A DNA stretch of 64,000 nucleotides. Source: Escherichia coli (GTDB lineage Bacteria; Pseudomonadota; Gammaproteobacteria; Enterobacterales; Enterobacteriaceae). The position numbers were made by a program, and so were the translations under genes. Below the pieces are notes generated by a model that was not told the origin of the DNA, ran no database searches, and saw only the letters and a list, made by a program, of their open reading frames with translations. The stretch covers positions 4,464,001 to 4,528,000 of the forward strand of contig NZ_AP027764.1 in the NCBI RefSeq assembly GCF_036503815.1, given 5' to 3'. Shown piece by piece: positions 20,796-29,921 of this stretch; the stretch's first letter is position 1; the number at the start of each line of letters is the position of its first letter.

Positions 20796-21275
20796 TTAAT
20801 CCTGGCGATCGTCTTCTTTATGATCAAGGCGGTCGCGCTCATCATCCTTTCGCTGGTACTCACCATCAAAAGTATTACCGCCACCTGTCCCGGCTCTAAA
20901 ACCGCCGCCTGGCATGCGAGAAAAGCGCAAATGCGGCATCAACTTCACTGTCAGATGCTTTTGCACCGGCGGTAATAAAAGCAGAAGACCGAGGAAGTCG
21001 GTGAAAAAGCCCGGTAATAAAAGCAGCAAACCGGCAATGATCAGCGAAACACTTTTAATCATCTCCGCCGCTGGGTTTTCACCTGCCGCCATTTTTTGCT
21101 GCATCAGCACGAAATTCTTAAAGCCCTGGTTACGTACCAGTGACATACCGATAACTGACGTGAATATAACCAGCACGAGGGTCAGCAATACCCCCAATAC
21201 ATGGGCAACCTGAATAAAGATTGAAATCTCAATATAGACATAAAGGAAAATGGCAATAAAAGGTAACCAGCGCAA
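20796..21275 (-). CDS. fxsA: FxsA family membrane protein (suppressor of F exclusion of T7)
   Basis: Inner membrane protein of 159 residues; overproduction in K-12 relieves F-plasmid exclusion of phage T7. Hydrophobic segments lie at about 3-22, 24-45 and 73-104 (LLLLLPGFFTDFLGLLLLLPP). The hydrophilic C-terminus is rich in Gly then in Asp, Arg and Lys. I recall 158 residues in K-12; here the tail reads HKEDDRQD, one residue longer. Normal cellular role unknown. Confidence 0.94.
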   Translation of the reverse strand: MRWLPFIAIFLYVYIEISIFIQVAHVLGVLLTLVLVIFTSVIGMSLVRNQGFKNFVLMQQKMAAGENPAAEMIKSVSLIIAGLLLLLPGFFTDFLGLLLLLPPVQKHLTVKLMPHLRFSRMPGGGFRAGTGGGNTFDGEYQRKDDERDRLDHKEDDRQD

Positions 21276-21611
21276 AGGTTTCTCCTGTAATAGCAGCCGG
21301 TTAAACCCGGCTACCTGAATGGGTTGCGAATCGCGTTCAGCTTATATTGTGGTCATTAGCAAAATTTCAAGATGTTTGCGCAACTATTTTTGGTAGTAAT
21401 CCCAAAGCGGTGATCTATTTCACAAATTAATAATTAAGGGGTAAAAACCGACACTTAAAGTGATCCAGATTACGGTAGAAATCCTCAAGCAGCATATGAT
21501 CTCGGGTATTCGGTCGATGCAGGGGATAATCGTCGGTCGAAAAACATTCGAAACCACATATATTCTGTGTGTTTAAAGCAAATCATTGGCAGCTTGAAAA
21601 AGAAGGTTCAC
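21276..21611 (+). promoter_or_regulatory. fxsA-aspA divergent regulatory region
   Basis: 336 bp without a gene. A good CRP-type site, GGTGATCTATTTCACA, lies within 21407-21428, agreeing with the known catabolite control of aspA. The tract is AT-rich. No other binding site is assigned with confidence. The aspA ribosome-binding site is AAGAAGG just before 21612. Confidence 0.7.
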
Positions 21612-23048
21612 ATGTCAAACAACATTCGTATCGAAGAAGATCTGTTGGGTACCAGGGAAGTTCCAGCTGATGCCTACTATGGTGTTCACACTCTGAGAGC
21701 GATTGAAAACTTCTATATCAGCAACAACAAAATCAGTGATATTCCTGAATTTGTTCGCGGTATGGTAATGGTTAAAAAAGCCGCAGCTATGGCAAACAAA
21801 GAGCTGCAAACCATTCCTAAAAGTGTAGCGAATGCCATCATTGCCGCATGTGATGAAGTCCTGAACAACGGAAAATGCATGGATCAGTTCCCGGTAGACG
21901 TCTACCAGGGCGGCGCAGGTACTTCCGTAAACATGAACACCAACGAAGTGCTGGCCAATATCGGTCTGGAACTGATGGGTCACCAGAAAGGTGAATATCA
22001 GTACCTGAACCCGAACGACCATGTTAACAAATGTCAGTCCACTAACGACGCCTACCCGACCGGTTTCCGTATCGCAGTTTACTCTTCCCTGATTAAGCTG
22101 GTAGATGCGATTAACCAACTGCGTGAAGGCTTTGAACGTAAAGCTGTCGAATTCCAGGACATCCTGAAAATGGGTCGTACCCAGCTGCAGGACGCAGTAC
22201 CGATGACCCTCGGTCAGGAATTCCGCGCTTTCAGCATCCTGCTGAAAGAAGAAGTGAAAAATATCCAACGTACCGCTGAGCTGCTGCTGGAAGTTAACCT
22301 TGGCGCAACAGCAATCGGTACTGGTCTGAACACGCCGAAAGAGTACTCTCCGCTGGCAGTGAAAAAACTGGCTGAAGTCACTGGCTTCCCATGCGTACCG
22401 GCTGAAGACCTGATCGAAGCGACCTCTGACTGCGGCGCTTATGTTATGGTTCACGGCGCGCTGAAACGCCTGGCTGTGAAGATGTCCAAAATCTGTAACG
22501 ACCTGCGCTTGCTCTCTTCTGGTCCACGTGCCGGCCTGAACGAGATCAACCTGCCGGAACTGCAGGCGGGCTCTTCCATCATGCCAGCTAAAGTAAACCC
22601 GGTTGTTCCGGAAGTGGTTAACCAGGTATGCTTCAAAGTCATCGGTAACGACACCACTGTTACCATGGCAGCTGAAGCAGGTCAGCTGCAGTTGAACGTT
22701 ATGGAGCCGGTCATTGGCCAGGCTATGTTCGAATCCGTTCACATTCTGACCAACGCTTGCTACAACCTGCTGGAAAAATGCATTAACGGCATCACGGCTA
22801 ACAAAGAAGTGTGCGAAGGTTACGTTTACAACTCTATCGGTATCGTTACTTACTTGAACCCGTTCATCGGTCACCACAACGGTGACATCGTGGGTAAAAT
22901 CTGTGCCGAAACCGGTAAGAGTGTACGTGAAGTCGTTCTGGAACGCGGTCTGTTGACTGAAGCGGAACTTGACGATATTTTCTCCGTACAGAATCTGATG
23001 CACCCGGCTTACAAAGCAAAACGCTATACTGATGAAAGCGAACAGTAA
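21612..23048 (+). CDS. aspA: Aspartate ammonia-lyase (aspartase)
   Basis: Homotetrameric enzyme converting L-aspartate to fumarate and ammonia; 478 residues of the fumarase/aspartase superfamily. The signature GSSIMPAKVNP (near 317-327) carries the catalytic serine loop, and GAGTSVNMNTNE near 100 is the conserved substrate-binding block. The start at 21612 (MSNNIRI) matches the mature enzyme; an upstream in-frame ATG at 21567 would add 15 residues and is an older annotation. It supplies fumarate to the reductase and shares transcription with dcuA, which exchanges aspartate for succinate. Confidence 0.98.
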   Translation: MSNNIRIEEDLLGTREVPADAYYGVHTLRAIENFYISNNKISDIPEFVRGMVMVKKAAAMANKELQTIPKSVANAIIAACDEVLNNGKCMDQFPVDVYQGGAGTSVNMNTNEVLANIGLELMGHQKGEYQYLNPNDHVNKCQSTNDAYPTGFRIAVYSSLIKLVDAINQLREGFERKAVEFQDILKMGRTQLQDAVPMTLGQEFRAFSILLKEEVKNIQRTAELLLEVNLGATAIGTGLNTPKEYSPLAVKKLAEVTGFPCVPAEDLIEATSDCGAYVMVHGALKRLAVKMSKICNDLRLLSSGPRAGLNEINLPELQAGSSIMPAKVNPVVPEVVNQVCFKVIGNDTTVTMAAEAGQLQLNVMEPVIGQAMFESVHILTNACYNLLEKCINGITANKEVCEGYVYNSIGIVTYLNPFIGHHNGDIVGKICAETGKSVREVVLERGLLTEAELDDIFSVQNLMHPAYKAKRYTDESEQ

Positions 23049-23072
23049 TCGTACAGGGTAGTACAAATAAAG

Positions 23073-23101
23073 AAGGCACGTCAGATGACGTGCCTTTTTT
23101 C
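23073..23101 (+). terminator. Terminator between aspA and dcuA
   Basis: Perfect 11-bp stem AAGGCACGTCA / TGACGTGCCTT with a GA loop, followed by TTTTT, 24 bp after the aspA stop. It separates aspA from dcuA, so dcuA depends on read-through or its own promoter. Confidence 0.88.
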
Positions 23102-23165
23102 TTGTGAGTAGTAACTTAAAAATAACAATCTAATATCAACTTGTTAAAAAACAAGGAAGGCTAAT

Positions 23166-24467
23166 ATGCTAGTTGTAGAACTCATCATAGTTTTGCTGGC
23201 GATCTTCTTGGGCGCCAGATTGGGGGGAATAGGTATTGGTTTTGCAGGCGGATTGGGGGTGCTGGTTCTTGCCGCTATTGGCGTTAAACCCGGTAACATC
23301 CCGTTCGATGTCATTTCCATTATCATGGCGGTTATCGCCGCTATTTCTGCCATGCAGGTTGCTGGCGGTCTGGACTATCTGGTTCATCAGACAGAAAAGC
23401 TGCTGCGCCGTAACCCGAAATACATCACGATCCTCGCACCGATCGTGACCTATTTCCTGACTATCTTTGCTGGTACTGGCAACATCTCTCTGGCGACACT
23501 GCCAGTTATCGCTGAAGTTGCGAAGGAACAAGGCGTTAAACCTTGCCGTCCGCTGTCTACTGCAGTGGTATCCGCGCAGATTGCGATCACCGCATCGCCA
23601 ATCTCAGCAGCAGTGGTTTACATGTCTTCCGTGATGGAAGGTCATGGCATCAGCTACCTCCATCTGCTCTCCGTGGTCATCCCGTCCACCCTGCTGGCGG
23701 TTCTGGTGATGTCCTTCCTGGTCACTATGCTGTTCAACTCCAAACTCTCTGACGATCCGATTTATCGCAAGCGTCTGGAAGAGGGCCTGGTTGAACTGCG
23801 CGGTGAAAAGCAGATTGAAATCAAATCCGGTGCAAAAACGTCCGTCTGGCTGTTCCTGCTGGGCGTAGTTGGCGTTGTTATCTATGCAATCATCAACAGC
23901 CCAAGCATGGGTCTGGTTGAAAAACCGCTGATGAACACCACCAACGCAATCCTGATCATCATGCTCAGCGTTGCAACTCTGACCACCGTTATCTGTAAAG
24001 TCGATACCGACAACATCCTCAACTCCAGCACCTTCAAAGCAGGTATGAGCGCCTGTATTTGTATCCTGGGTGTTGCGTGGCTGGGCGATACTTTCGTTTC
24101 CAACAACATCGACTGGATCAAAGATACCGCTGGTGAAGTGATTCAGGGTCATCCGTGGCTGCTGGCCGTCATCTTCTTCTTTGCTTCTGCTCTGCTGTAC
24201 TCTCAGGCTGCAACCGCAAAAGCACTGATGCCGATGGCTCTGGCACTGAACGTTTCTCCGCTGACCGCTGTTGCTTCTTTCGCTGCGGTGTCTGGTCTGT
24301 TCATTCTGCCGACCTACCCGACGCTGGTTGCTGCGGTACAGATGGATGACACGGGTACTACCCGTATCGGTAAATTCGTCTTCAACCATCCGTTCTTCAT
24401 CCCGGGTACTCTGGGTGTTGCCCTGGCTGTTTGCTTCGGCTTCTTGCTGGGTAGCTTCATGCTGTAA
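23166..24467 (+). CDS. dcuA: Anaerobic C4-dicarboxylate transporter DcuA
   Basis: Inner membrane exchanger of 433 residues for fumarate, malate, succinate and aspartate, of the Dcu family; about 10 or more membrane segments. Paralogous to DcuB, encoded 18 kb away, with shared blocks such as [10 protein letters not shown] near 78. The start follows AAGGAAGG. Expression is largely constitutive in K-12, and aspartate uptake with AspA is its best-supported role. A strong terminator follows. Confidence 0.98.
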   Translation: MLVVELIIVLLAIFLGARLGGIGIGFAGGLGVLVLAAIGVKPGNIPFDVISIIMAVIAAISAMQVAGGLDYLVHQTEKLLRRNPKYITILAPIVTYFLTIFAGTGNISLATLPVIAEVAKEQGVKPCRPLSTAVVSAQIAITASPISAAVVYMSSVMEGHGISYLHLLSVVIPSTLLAVLVMSFLVTMLFNSKLSDDPIYRKRLEEGLVELRGEKQIEIKSGAKTSVWLFLLGVVGVVIYAIINSPSMGLVEKPLMNTTNAILIIMLSVATLTTVICKVDTDNILNSSTFKAGMSACICILGVAWLGDTFVSNNIDWIKDTAGEVIQGHPWLLAVIFFFASALLYSQAATAKALMPMALALNVSPLTAVASFAAVSGLFILPTYPTLVAAVQMDDTGTTRIGKFVFNHPFFIPGTLGVALAVCFGFLLGSFML

Positions 24468-24476
24468 TGACCAATC

Positions 24477-24503
24477 GCGGGGCTTCAGGCCCCGCTTTCT
24501 TTC
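24477..24503 (+). terminator. dcuA terminator
   Basis: Stem GCGGGGC (24477-24483) / GCCCCGC (24489-24495) with a TTCAG loop, then TTTCTTT. It lies 10 bp after the stop. Confidence 0.88.
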
Positions 24504-24581
24504 CCGCCGACTAACATCCTTCCCCCGTCCGTTGTATAGTGACCTCTCTCTTGCGGTTCCATCTGTTCTTGCGAGGTGTTT

Positions 24582-24920
24582 ATGCTTGATGAAAAAAGTT
24601 CGAATACCGTGTCTGTCGTGGTGCTATGTACCGCACCGGATGAAGCGACAGCCCAGGATTTAGCCGCCAAAGTGCTGGCGGAAAAACTGGCAGCCTGCGC
24701 GACCTTGATCCCCGGCGCGACCTCTCTCTATTACTGGGAAGGTAAGCTGGAGCAAGAATACGAAGTACAGATGATTTTAAAAACTACCGTATCTCACCAG
24801 CAGGCACTGCTGGAATGCCTGAAGTCTCATCATCCATATCAAACCCCGGAACTTCTGGTTTTACCTGTTACACACGGAGACACAGATTACCTCTCATGGC
24901 TCAACGCATCTTTACGCTGA
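24582..24920 (+). CDS. cutA: Divalent cation tolerance protein CutA
   Basis: Trimeric PII-like protein of 112 residues linked genetically to copper tolerance. The metal-related residues Cys16 and Cys39 and the SHHPYQTPE block near 82-90 are present. The start at 24582 (MLDEKS) has GAGG about 9 bases upstream; an ATG two codons earlier is an alternative. Its 3' end overlaps dsbD by 25 bp, so CutA, DsbD and probably YjdC form one operon; in K-12 part of the copper-sensitivity phenotype belongs to dsbD. Confidence 0.96.
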   Translation: MLDEKSSNTVSVVVLCTAPDEATAQDLAAKVLAEKLAACATLIPGATSLYYWEGKLEQEYEVQMILKTTVSHQQALLECLKSHHPYQTPELLVLPVTHGDTDYLSWLNASLR

Positions 24921-26593
24921 TCCTGCTACTTTGCAGCACTTCCGTTTTTGCCGGATTATTCGACGCGCCGGGACGTTCGCAATTTGTCCCCGCGGATCAA
25001 GCCTTTGCTTTTGATTTTCAGCAAAACCAACATGACCTGAATCTGACCTGGCAGATCAAAGACGGTTACTACCTCTACCGTAAACAGGTCCGTATTACGC
25101 CGGAACACGCGAAAATTGCCGACGTGCAGCTGCCGCAAGGCGTCTGGCATGAAGATGAATTTTACGGCAAAAGCGAGATTTACCGCGATCGGCTGACACT
25201 TCCCATAACCATCAACCAGGCGAGTGCAGGAGCGACGTTAACGGTGACCTACCAGGGCTGCGCTGATGCCGGCTTCTGTTATCCGCCAGAAACCAAAACC
25301 GTTCCGTTAAGCGAAGTGGTCGCCAACAACGCAGCGCTACAGCCTGCATCTGTTCCGCAGCAAGAGCAGCCCGCCGCACAATTGCCCTTTTCCGCGCTCT
25401 GGGCGTTGTTGATCGGTATTGGTATCGCCTTTACGCCATGCGTGCTGCCAATGTACCCACTGATTTCTGGCATCGTGCTGGGCGGTAAACAGCGGCTCTC
25501 CACTGCCAGAGCATTGTTGCTGACCTTTATTTATGTGCAGGGGATGGCGCTGACTTACACGGCACTGGGTCTGGTGGTTGCCGCCGCAGGGTTACAGTTC
25601 CAGGCGGCGCTACAGCACCCATACGTGCTCATTGGCCTCGCTATCGTCTTTACCTTGCTGGCGATGTCAATGTTTGGCTTGTTTACCCTGCAACTCCCCT
25701 CTTCGCTGCAAACGCGCCTCACGCTGATGAGCAATCGCCAACAGGGCGGTTCACCTGGCGGTGTGTTTGTTATGGGGGCGATTGCCGGACTGATCTGTTC
25801 ACCATGCACCACCGCACCGCTTAGCGCGATTCTGCTGTATATCGCCCAAAGCGGGAACATGTGGCTGGGCGGCGGCACGCTTTATCTCTATGCGTTGGGC
25901 ATGGGCCTGCCGCTGATGCTAATTACCGTCTTTGGTAACCGCTTGCTGCCGAAAAGCGGCCCGTGGATGGAACAAGTCAAAACCGCGTTTGGTTTTGTGA
26001 TCCTCGCGCTGCCGGTCTTCCTGCTGGAGCGAGTGATTGGTGATATATGGGGATTACGCTTGTGGTCGGCGCTTGGTGTCGCATTCTTTGGCTGGGCCTT
26101 TATCACCAGCCTACAGGCCAAACGCGGCTGGATGAGCGTAGTGCAAATAATTCTGCTGGCAGCAGCATTGGTTAGCGTGCGCCCACTTCAGGATTGGGCA
26201 TTTGGTGCGACGCATACCGCGCAAACTCAGACGCATCTCAACTTTACACAAATCAAAACGGTAGATGAGTTAAATCAGGCGCTCGTTGAAGCCAAAGGCA
26301 AACCAGTGATGTTAGATCTCTATGCCGACTGGTGCGTCGCCTGTAAAGAGTTTGAGAAATACACCTTCAGCGACCCGCAGGTGCAAAAAGCGTTAGCAGA
26401 CACGGTATTACTTCAGGCCAACGTCACTGCCAACGACGCCCAAGATGTGGCGCTGTTAAAGCATCTTAATGTCCTTGGCCTACCGACAATTCTCTTTTTT
26501 GACGGACAAGGCCAGGAGCATCCACAAGCACGCGTCACGGGCTTTATGGATGCTGAAACCTTCAGCGCACATTTGCGCGATCGCCAACCGTGA
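24896..26593 (+). CDS. dsbD: Thiol:disulfide interchange protein DsbD (DipZ)
   Basis: Carries reducing power from cytoplasmic thioredoxin across the inner membrane to DsbC, DsbG and CcmG. 565 residues. Signal peptide 1-19 (VFA), then the alpha domain with Cys122 and Cys128 of the precursor (GCADAGFC). Eight membrane helices follow with one redox cysteine in FTPCVLP and another in ICSPCTT. The C-terminal thioredoxin-like gamma domain has DWCVACKEF. All six redox cysteines are present, so the protein should be active. The start at 24896 lies inside cutA; an earlier in-frame ATG (24815) lacks a signal peptide at its N-terminus. Confidence 0.98.
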   Translation: MAQRIFTLILLLCSTSVFAGLFDAPGRSQFVPADQAFAFDFQQNQHDLNLTWQIKDGYYLYRKQVRITPEHAKIADVQLPQGVWHEDEFYGKSEIYRDRLTLPITINQASAGATLTVTYQGCADAGFCYPPETKTVPLSEVVANNAALQPASVPQQEQPAAQLPFSALWALLIGIGIAFTPCVLPMYPLISGIVLGGKQRLSTARALLLTFIYVQGMALTYTALGLVVAAAGLQFQAALQHPYVLIGLAIVFTLLAMSMFGLFTLQLPSSLQTRLTLMSNRQQGGSPGGVFVMGAIAGLICSPCTTAPLSAILLYIAQSGNMWLGGGTLYLYALGMGLPLMLITVFGNRLLPKSGPWMEQVKTAFGFVILALPVFLLERVIGDIWGLRLWSALGVAFFGWAFITSLQAKRGWMSVVQIILLAAALVSVRPLQDWAFGATHTAQTQTHLNFTQIKTVDELNQALVEAKGKPVMLDLYADWCVACKEFEKYTFSDPQVQKALADTVLLQANVTANDAQDVALLKHLNVLGLPTILFFDGQGQEHPQARVTGFMDAETFSAHLRDRQP

Positions 26594-26629
26594 ACGACAC
26601 TTGCAGTGGGAAAGACGGAGGAAAATAGC

Positions 26630-27205
26630 GTGCAACGTGAAGATGTACTGGGAGAAGCCCTGAAATTATTAGAATTACAAGGGATTGCCAACACCACGCT
26701 GGAGATGGTTGCTGAACGTGTGGATTATCCACTGGACGAGCTACGCCGCTTCTGGCCAGACAAAGAGGCAATCCTCTATGATGCGCTGCGCTATCTTAGC
26801 CAACAGATAGATGTCTGGCGTCGTCAGCTGATGCTGGACGAAACGCAAACCGCCGAACAAAAGCTGCTGGCACGTTATCAGGCGTTATCGGAGTGCGTTA
26901 AAAACAACCGCTATCCGGGCTGTCTGTTTATCGCTGCCTGTACGTTTTATCCCGATCCTGGCCACCCTATTCATCAACTGGCCGATCAGCAAAAAAGCGC
27001 GGCCTACGATTTCACCCACGAACTGTTAACCACGCTGGAAGTTGACGATCCGGCGATGGTAGCAAAGCAGATGGAACTGGTGCTGGAAGGCTGTTTAAGC
27101 CGAATGCTGGTGAATCGTAGCCACGCGGATGTCGACACCGCACATCGGCTGGCAGAAGATATCCTGCGCTTCGCTCGCTGCCGCCAGGGTGGCGCACTGA
27201 CCTGA
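26630..27205 (+). CDS. yjdC: TetR-type transcriptional regulator YjdC
   Basis: Predicted DNA-binding regulator of 191 residues. The N-terminal helix-turn-helix (about 20-48: NTTLEMVAERVDYPLDELRRFW) is followed by an all-helical ligand-binding domain of TetR type. The start is GTG at 26630, preceded by GGAGG at ideal spacing; an ATG at 26606 lies within the gap after dsbD and has no site. Only 36 bp from dsbD, so probably in the cutA-dsbD operon. Targets and ligand are unknown to me. Confidence 0.9.
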   Translation: MQREDVLGEALKLLELQGIANTTLEMVAERVDYPLDELRRFWPDKEAILYDALRYLSQQIDVWRRQLMLDETQTAEQKLLARYQALSECVKNNRYPGCLFIAACTFYPDPGHPIHQLADQQKSAAYDFTHELLTTLEVDDPAMVAKQMELVLEGCLSRMLVNRSHADVDTAHRLAEDILRFARCRQGGALT

Positions 27206-27221
27206 CAGAAACACAGAAAAG

Positions 27222-27261
27222 AAGCGATTTGCCGCAATCTTAAGCAGTTGAATCGCTTTTA
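27222..27261 (+). terminator. yjdC terminator
   Basis: Stem AAGCGATT (27222-27229) / AATCGCTT (27251-27258) with a 21-base loop, then TTA. It lies just before the pheU promoter. Moderate strength. Confidence 0.6.
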
Positions 27262-27272
27262 CTGAAATTAGG

Positions 27273-27308
27273 TTGACGAGATGTGCAGATTACGGTTTAA
27301 TGCGCCCC
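27273..27308 (+). promoter_or_regulatory. pheU promoter
   Basis: -35 TTGACG at 27273-27278, 17-bp spacer, -10 TTTAAT at 27296-27301, followed by a GC-rich discriminator GCGCCCC. That discriminator is typical of stable-RNA promoters under stringent (ppGpp) control. Confidence 0.85.
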
Positions 27309-27311
27309 GTT

Positions 27312-27387
27312 GCCCGGATAGCTCAGTCGGTAGAGCAGGGGATTGAAAATCCCCGTGTCCTTGGTTCGATTCCGAGTCCGGGCACCA
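27312..27387 (+). tRNA. pheU: tRNA-Phe (anticodon GAA)
   Basis: 76-nt tRNA with encoded CCA. Acceptor stem GCCCGGA pairs with TCCGGGC; the D-arm contains AGCTCAGTCGGTAGAGC; anticodon GAA at 27345-27347 in loop TTGAAAA; T-loop GGTTCGATTCC. The sequence is the standard E. coli tRNA-Phe. This gene is a known integration site for pathogenicity islands; here its 3' end is intact and no island follows. Confidence 0.99.
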
Positions 27388-27398
27388 AATTCATATAA

Positions 27399-27425
27399 AC
27401 GGACCTCCACGGAGGTCCGTTTTTC
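27399..27425 (+). terminator. pheU terminator
   Basis: Perfect 10-bp stem ACGGACCTCC / GGAGGTCCGT with an AC loop, followed by TTTTT. It lies 11 bp after the tRNA. Confidence 0.92.
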
Positions 27426-28018
27426 GTTTCAGGACGCCATGTGATTTAAGCGTTCTGCCTTCAAATCATTTCTAACAATCTCAACCAAATTTTCCCACAT
27501 CGCCAGCATGTTGCGGGTATACCCCAGCTCTGGGAAATTTATCCCTAAGCTATGAATGACTCTCACGAAATGTCGTGCGGCTGCGTGGTGCAGTTGAAAA
27601 TCAAATGATGTCATCAAGAGCTTAACGGTATCGTTGCCGATGACATATATAAAGCACAACCTCGGGCAGAACGCCGACTGATGAGATTTTCTGAATGAGA
27701 ACAAAGAGAAATGTATCAGTCCGCTTGCTCATGCAAAGACTAACAATCCATAAAAATAGTAAGCGCGCCGGGCAATTTCCCATGGATTATTTTCTGAACA
27801 TTTTTCTTTGGCAAAGATGATGAATTTTGATGATAAGGAATATTACTTCTGGTTCTCAGTAAAATCCTTTCGTAATACTATGTAATCAAGAAGTTTATGG
27901 CTGGTAAAAATAACGTCTTGCATTCACCAATTATATGTAAATAAAACCATCTATAGATGGTAAAAATAGGTTGTGGCAATTATCATTGAACCATTCCCTT
28001 TTCGAATGAGTTTCTATT
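27426..28018. other. Unassigned tract between pheU and cadC
   Basis: 593 bp with no recognised gene. A minus-strand reading frame spans 27429-27704 (up to 91 codons; an internal ATG at 27614 would give 61). It has no good ribosome-binding site and resembles no family I know. The right part (27700-28018) is AT-rich and must contain the cadC promoter. Position next to a tRNA used for island integration suggests the tract may include residue of an old insertion, but no integrase fragment or clear repeat of the tRNA 3' end is seen. Confidence 0.45.
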
Positions 28019-29557
28019 ATGCAACAACCTGTAGTTCGCGTTGGCGAATGGCTTGTTACTCCGTCCATAAACCAAATTAGTCGCAATGGGCGTCAACTTA
28101 CCCTTGAGCCGAGATTAATCGATCTTCTGGTTTTCTTTGCTCAACACAGTGGCGAAGTACTTAGCAGGGATGAACTTATCGATAATGTCTGGAAGAGAAG
28201 TATTGTCACCAATCACGTTGTGACGCAGAGTATCTCAGAACTACGTAAGTCATTAAAAGATAATGATGAAGATAGTCCTGTCTATATCGCTACTGTACCA
28301 AAGCGCGGCTATAAATTAATGGTGCCGGTTATCTGGTACAGCGAAGAAGAGGGAGAGGAAATAATGCTATCTTCGCCTCCCCCTATACCAGAGGCGGTTC
28401 CTGACACAGATTCTCCCTCCCAAAGTCTTAACATTCAAAACACCGCAACACCACCTGAACAATCCCCAGTTAAAAGCAAACGATTCACTACCTTTTGGGT
28501 ATGGTTTTTTTTCCTGTTGTCGTTAGGTATCTGTGTAGCACTGGTAGCGTTTTCAAGTCTTGATACACGTCTTCCTATGAGCAAATCGCGTATTTTGCTC
28601 AATCCACGCGATATTGACATTAATATGGTAAATAAAAGTTGTAACAGCTGGAGTTCCCCGTATCAGCTCTCTTACGCGATAGGCGTGGGTGATTTGGTGG
28701 CGACATCACTTAACACCTTCTCCACCTTTATGGTGCATGACAAAATCAACTACAACATTGATGAACCGAGCAGTTCCGGTAAAACATTATCTATTGCGTT
28801 TGTTAATCAGCGCCAATACCGTGCTCAACAATGCTTTATGTCGGTAAAATTGGTAGACAATGCAGATGGTTCAACCATGCTGGATAAACGTTATGTCATC
28901 ACTAACGGTAATCAGCTGGCGATTCAAAATGATTTACTGGAGAGTTTATCAAAAGCGTTAAACCAACCGTGGCCACAACGAATGCAGGAGATGCTCCAGC
29001 AAATTTTGCCGCATCGTGGTGCGTTATTAACTAATTTTTATCAGGCTCATGATTATTTACTGCATGGCGATGATAAATCATTGAACCGTGCCAGTGAATT
29101 ACTAGGTGAGATTGTTCAATCATCCCCCGAATTTACCTACGCGAGAGCAGAAAAAGCATTAGTTGATATCGTGCGCCATTCTCAACATCCTTTAGATGAA
29201 AAACAATTAGCAGCACTGAATACAGAAATAGATAACATTGTTACACTGCCGGAACTGAACAACCTGTCCATTATATATCAAATAAAAGCGGTCAGTGCTC
29301 TGGTAAAAGGTAAAACAGATGAGTCTTACCAGGCGATAAATACTGGCATTGATCTTGAAATGTCCTGGCTAAATTATGTGTTGCTTGGCAAGGTTTATGA
29401 AATGAAGGGGATGAACCGGGAAGCAGCTGATGCATATCTCACCGCCTTTAATTTACGCCCAGGGGCAAACACCCTTTACTGGATTGAAAATGGTATATTC
29501 CAGACTTCTGTTCCTTATGTTGTACCTTATCTCGACAAATTTCTCGCCTCAGAATAA
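28019..29557 (+). CDS. cadC: Membrane-bound pH and lysine-dependent activator CadC
   Basis: ToxR-like one-component regulator of cadBA, 512 residues. The N-terminal OmpR-type winged helix (about 1-105) is cytoplasmic, followed by a Pro/Ser-rich linker, a single membrane helix at about 157-181 (containing Cys172), and a periplasmic pH-sensing domain. Cys208 and Cys272, which form the regulatory disulfide in K-12, are both present. Held inactive by the lysine permease LysP when lysine is scarce. It lies 364 bp upstream of its target operon in the same direction. Confidence 0.98.
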   Translation: MQQPVVRVGEWLVTPSINQISRNGRQLTLEPRLIDLLVFFAQHSGEVLSRDELIDNVWKRSIVTNHVVTQSISELRKSLKDNDEDSPVYIATVPKRGYKLMVPVIWYSEEEGEEIMLSSPPPIPEAVPDTDSPSQSLNIQNTATPPEQSPVKSKRFTTFWVWFFFLLSLGICVALVAFSSLDTRLPMSKSRILLNPRDIDINMVNKSCNSWSSPYQLSYAIGVGDLVATSLNTFSTFMVHDKINYNIDEPSSSGKTLSIAFVNQRQYRAQQCFMSVKLVDNADGSTMLDKRYVITNGNQLAIQNDLLESLSKALNQPWPQRMQEMLQQILPHRGALLTNFYQAHDYLLHGDDKSLNRASELLGEIVQSSPEFTYARAEKALVDIVRHSQHPLDEKQLAALNTEIDNIVTLPELNNLSIIYQIKAVSALVKGKTDESYQAINTGIDLEMSWLNYVLLGKVYEMKGMNREAADAYLTAFNLRPGANTLYWIENGIFQTSVPYVVPYLDKFLASE

Positions 29558-29921
29558 GTGACTCCCGGGTTGACTCATGCTCGAGAATATTTGTTGTTGA
29601 TTTTTTGTATGTTATTGTTGGTATAATATGTTGCGGCAATTTATTTGCCGCATAATTTTTATAGCAGAAATTTAACCGAAAAACATCTCTTAATTCATTG
29701 TAAATATTGAATGTTTATCTTTTCATGATATCAACTTGCGATCCTGATGTGTTAATAAAAAACCTCAAGTTCTCACTTACAGAAACTTTTGTGTTATTTC
29801 ACCTAATCTTTAGGATTAATCTTTTTTTTTGAGTAATCTTGTCGCCAGTTTGGTCTGGTCAGTAAATAGTTACGCATCATGACCCGGACTCCAAATTCAA
29901 AAATGAAATTAGGAGAAGAGC
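29558..29921 (+). promoter_or_regulatory. cadBA control region
   Basis: 364 bp without a gene and strongly AT-rich. It starts with a probable cadC terminator: stem TGCGGCAA (29632-29639) / TTGCCGCA (29645-29652) followed by TAATTTTT. The rest should hold the two CadC sites and the H-NS-repressed cadBA promoter known from K-12; I do not place them base by base. The cadB ribosome-binding site is TAGGAGAAG just before 29922. Confidence 0.65.

Noticed and set aside
21615..23066. 483-codon minus-strand open frame opposite aspA
   Set aside because: It is the antisense shadow of a strongly codon-biased gene. Its translation is rich in Phe, Val, His and Gln with no known domain, and no ribosome-binding site or promoter is visible.
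27429..27704. Minus-strand 91-codon frame after pheU as a gene
   Set aside because: No convincing ribosome-binding site, no recognised family, and it lies in an otherwise non-coding tract; reported only as part of an unassigned region.
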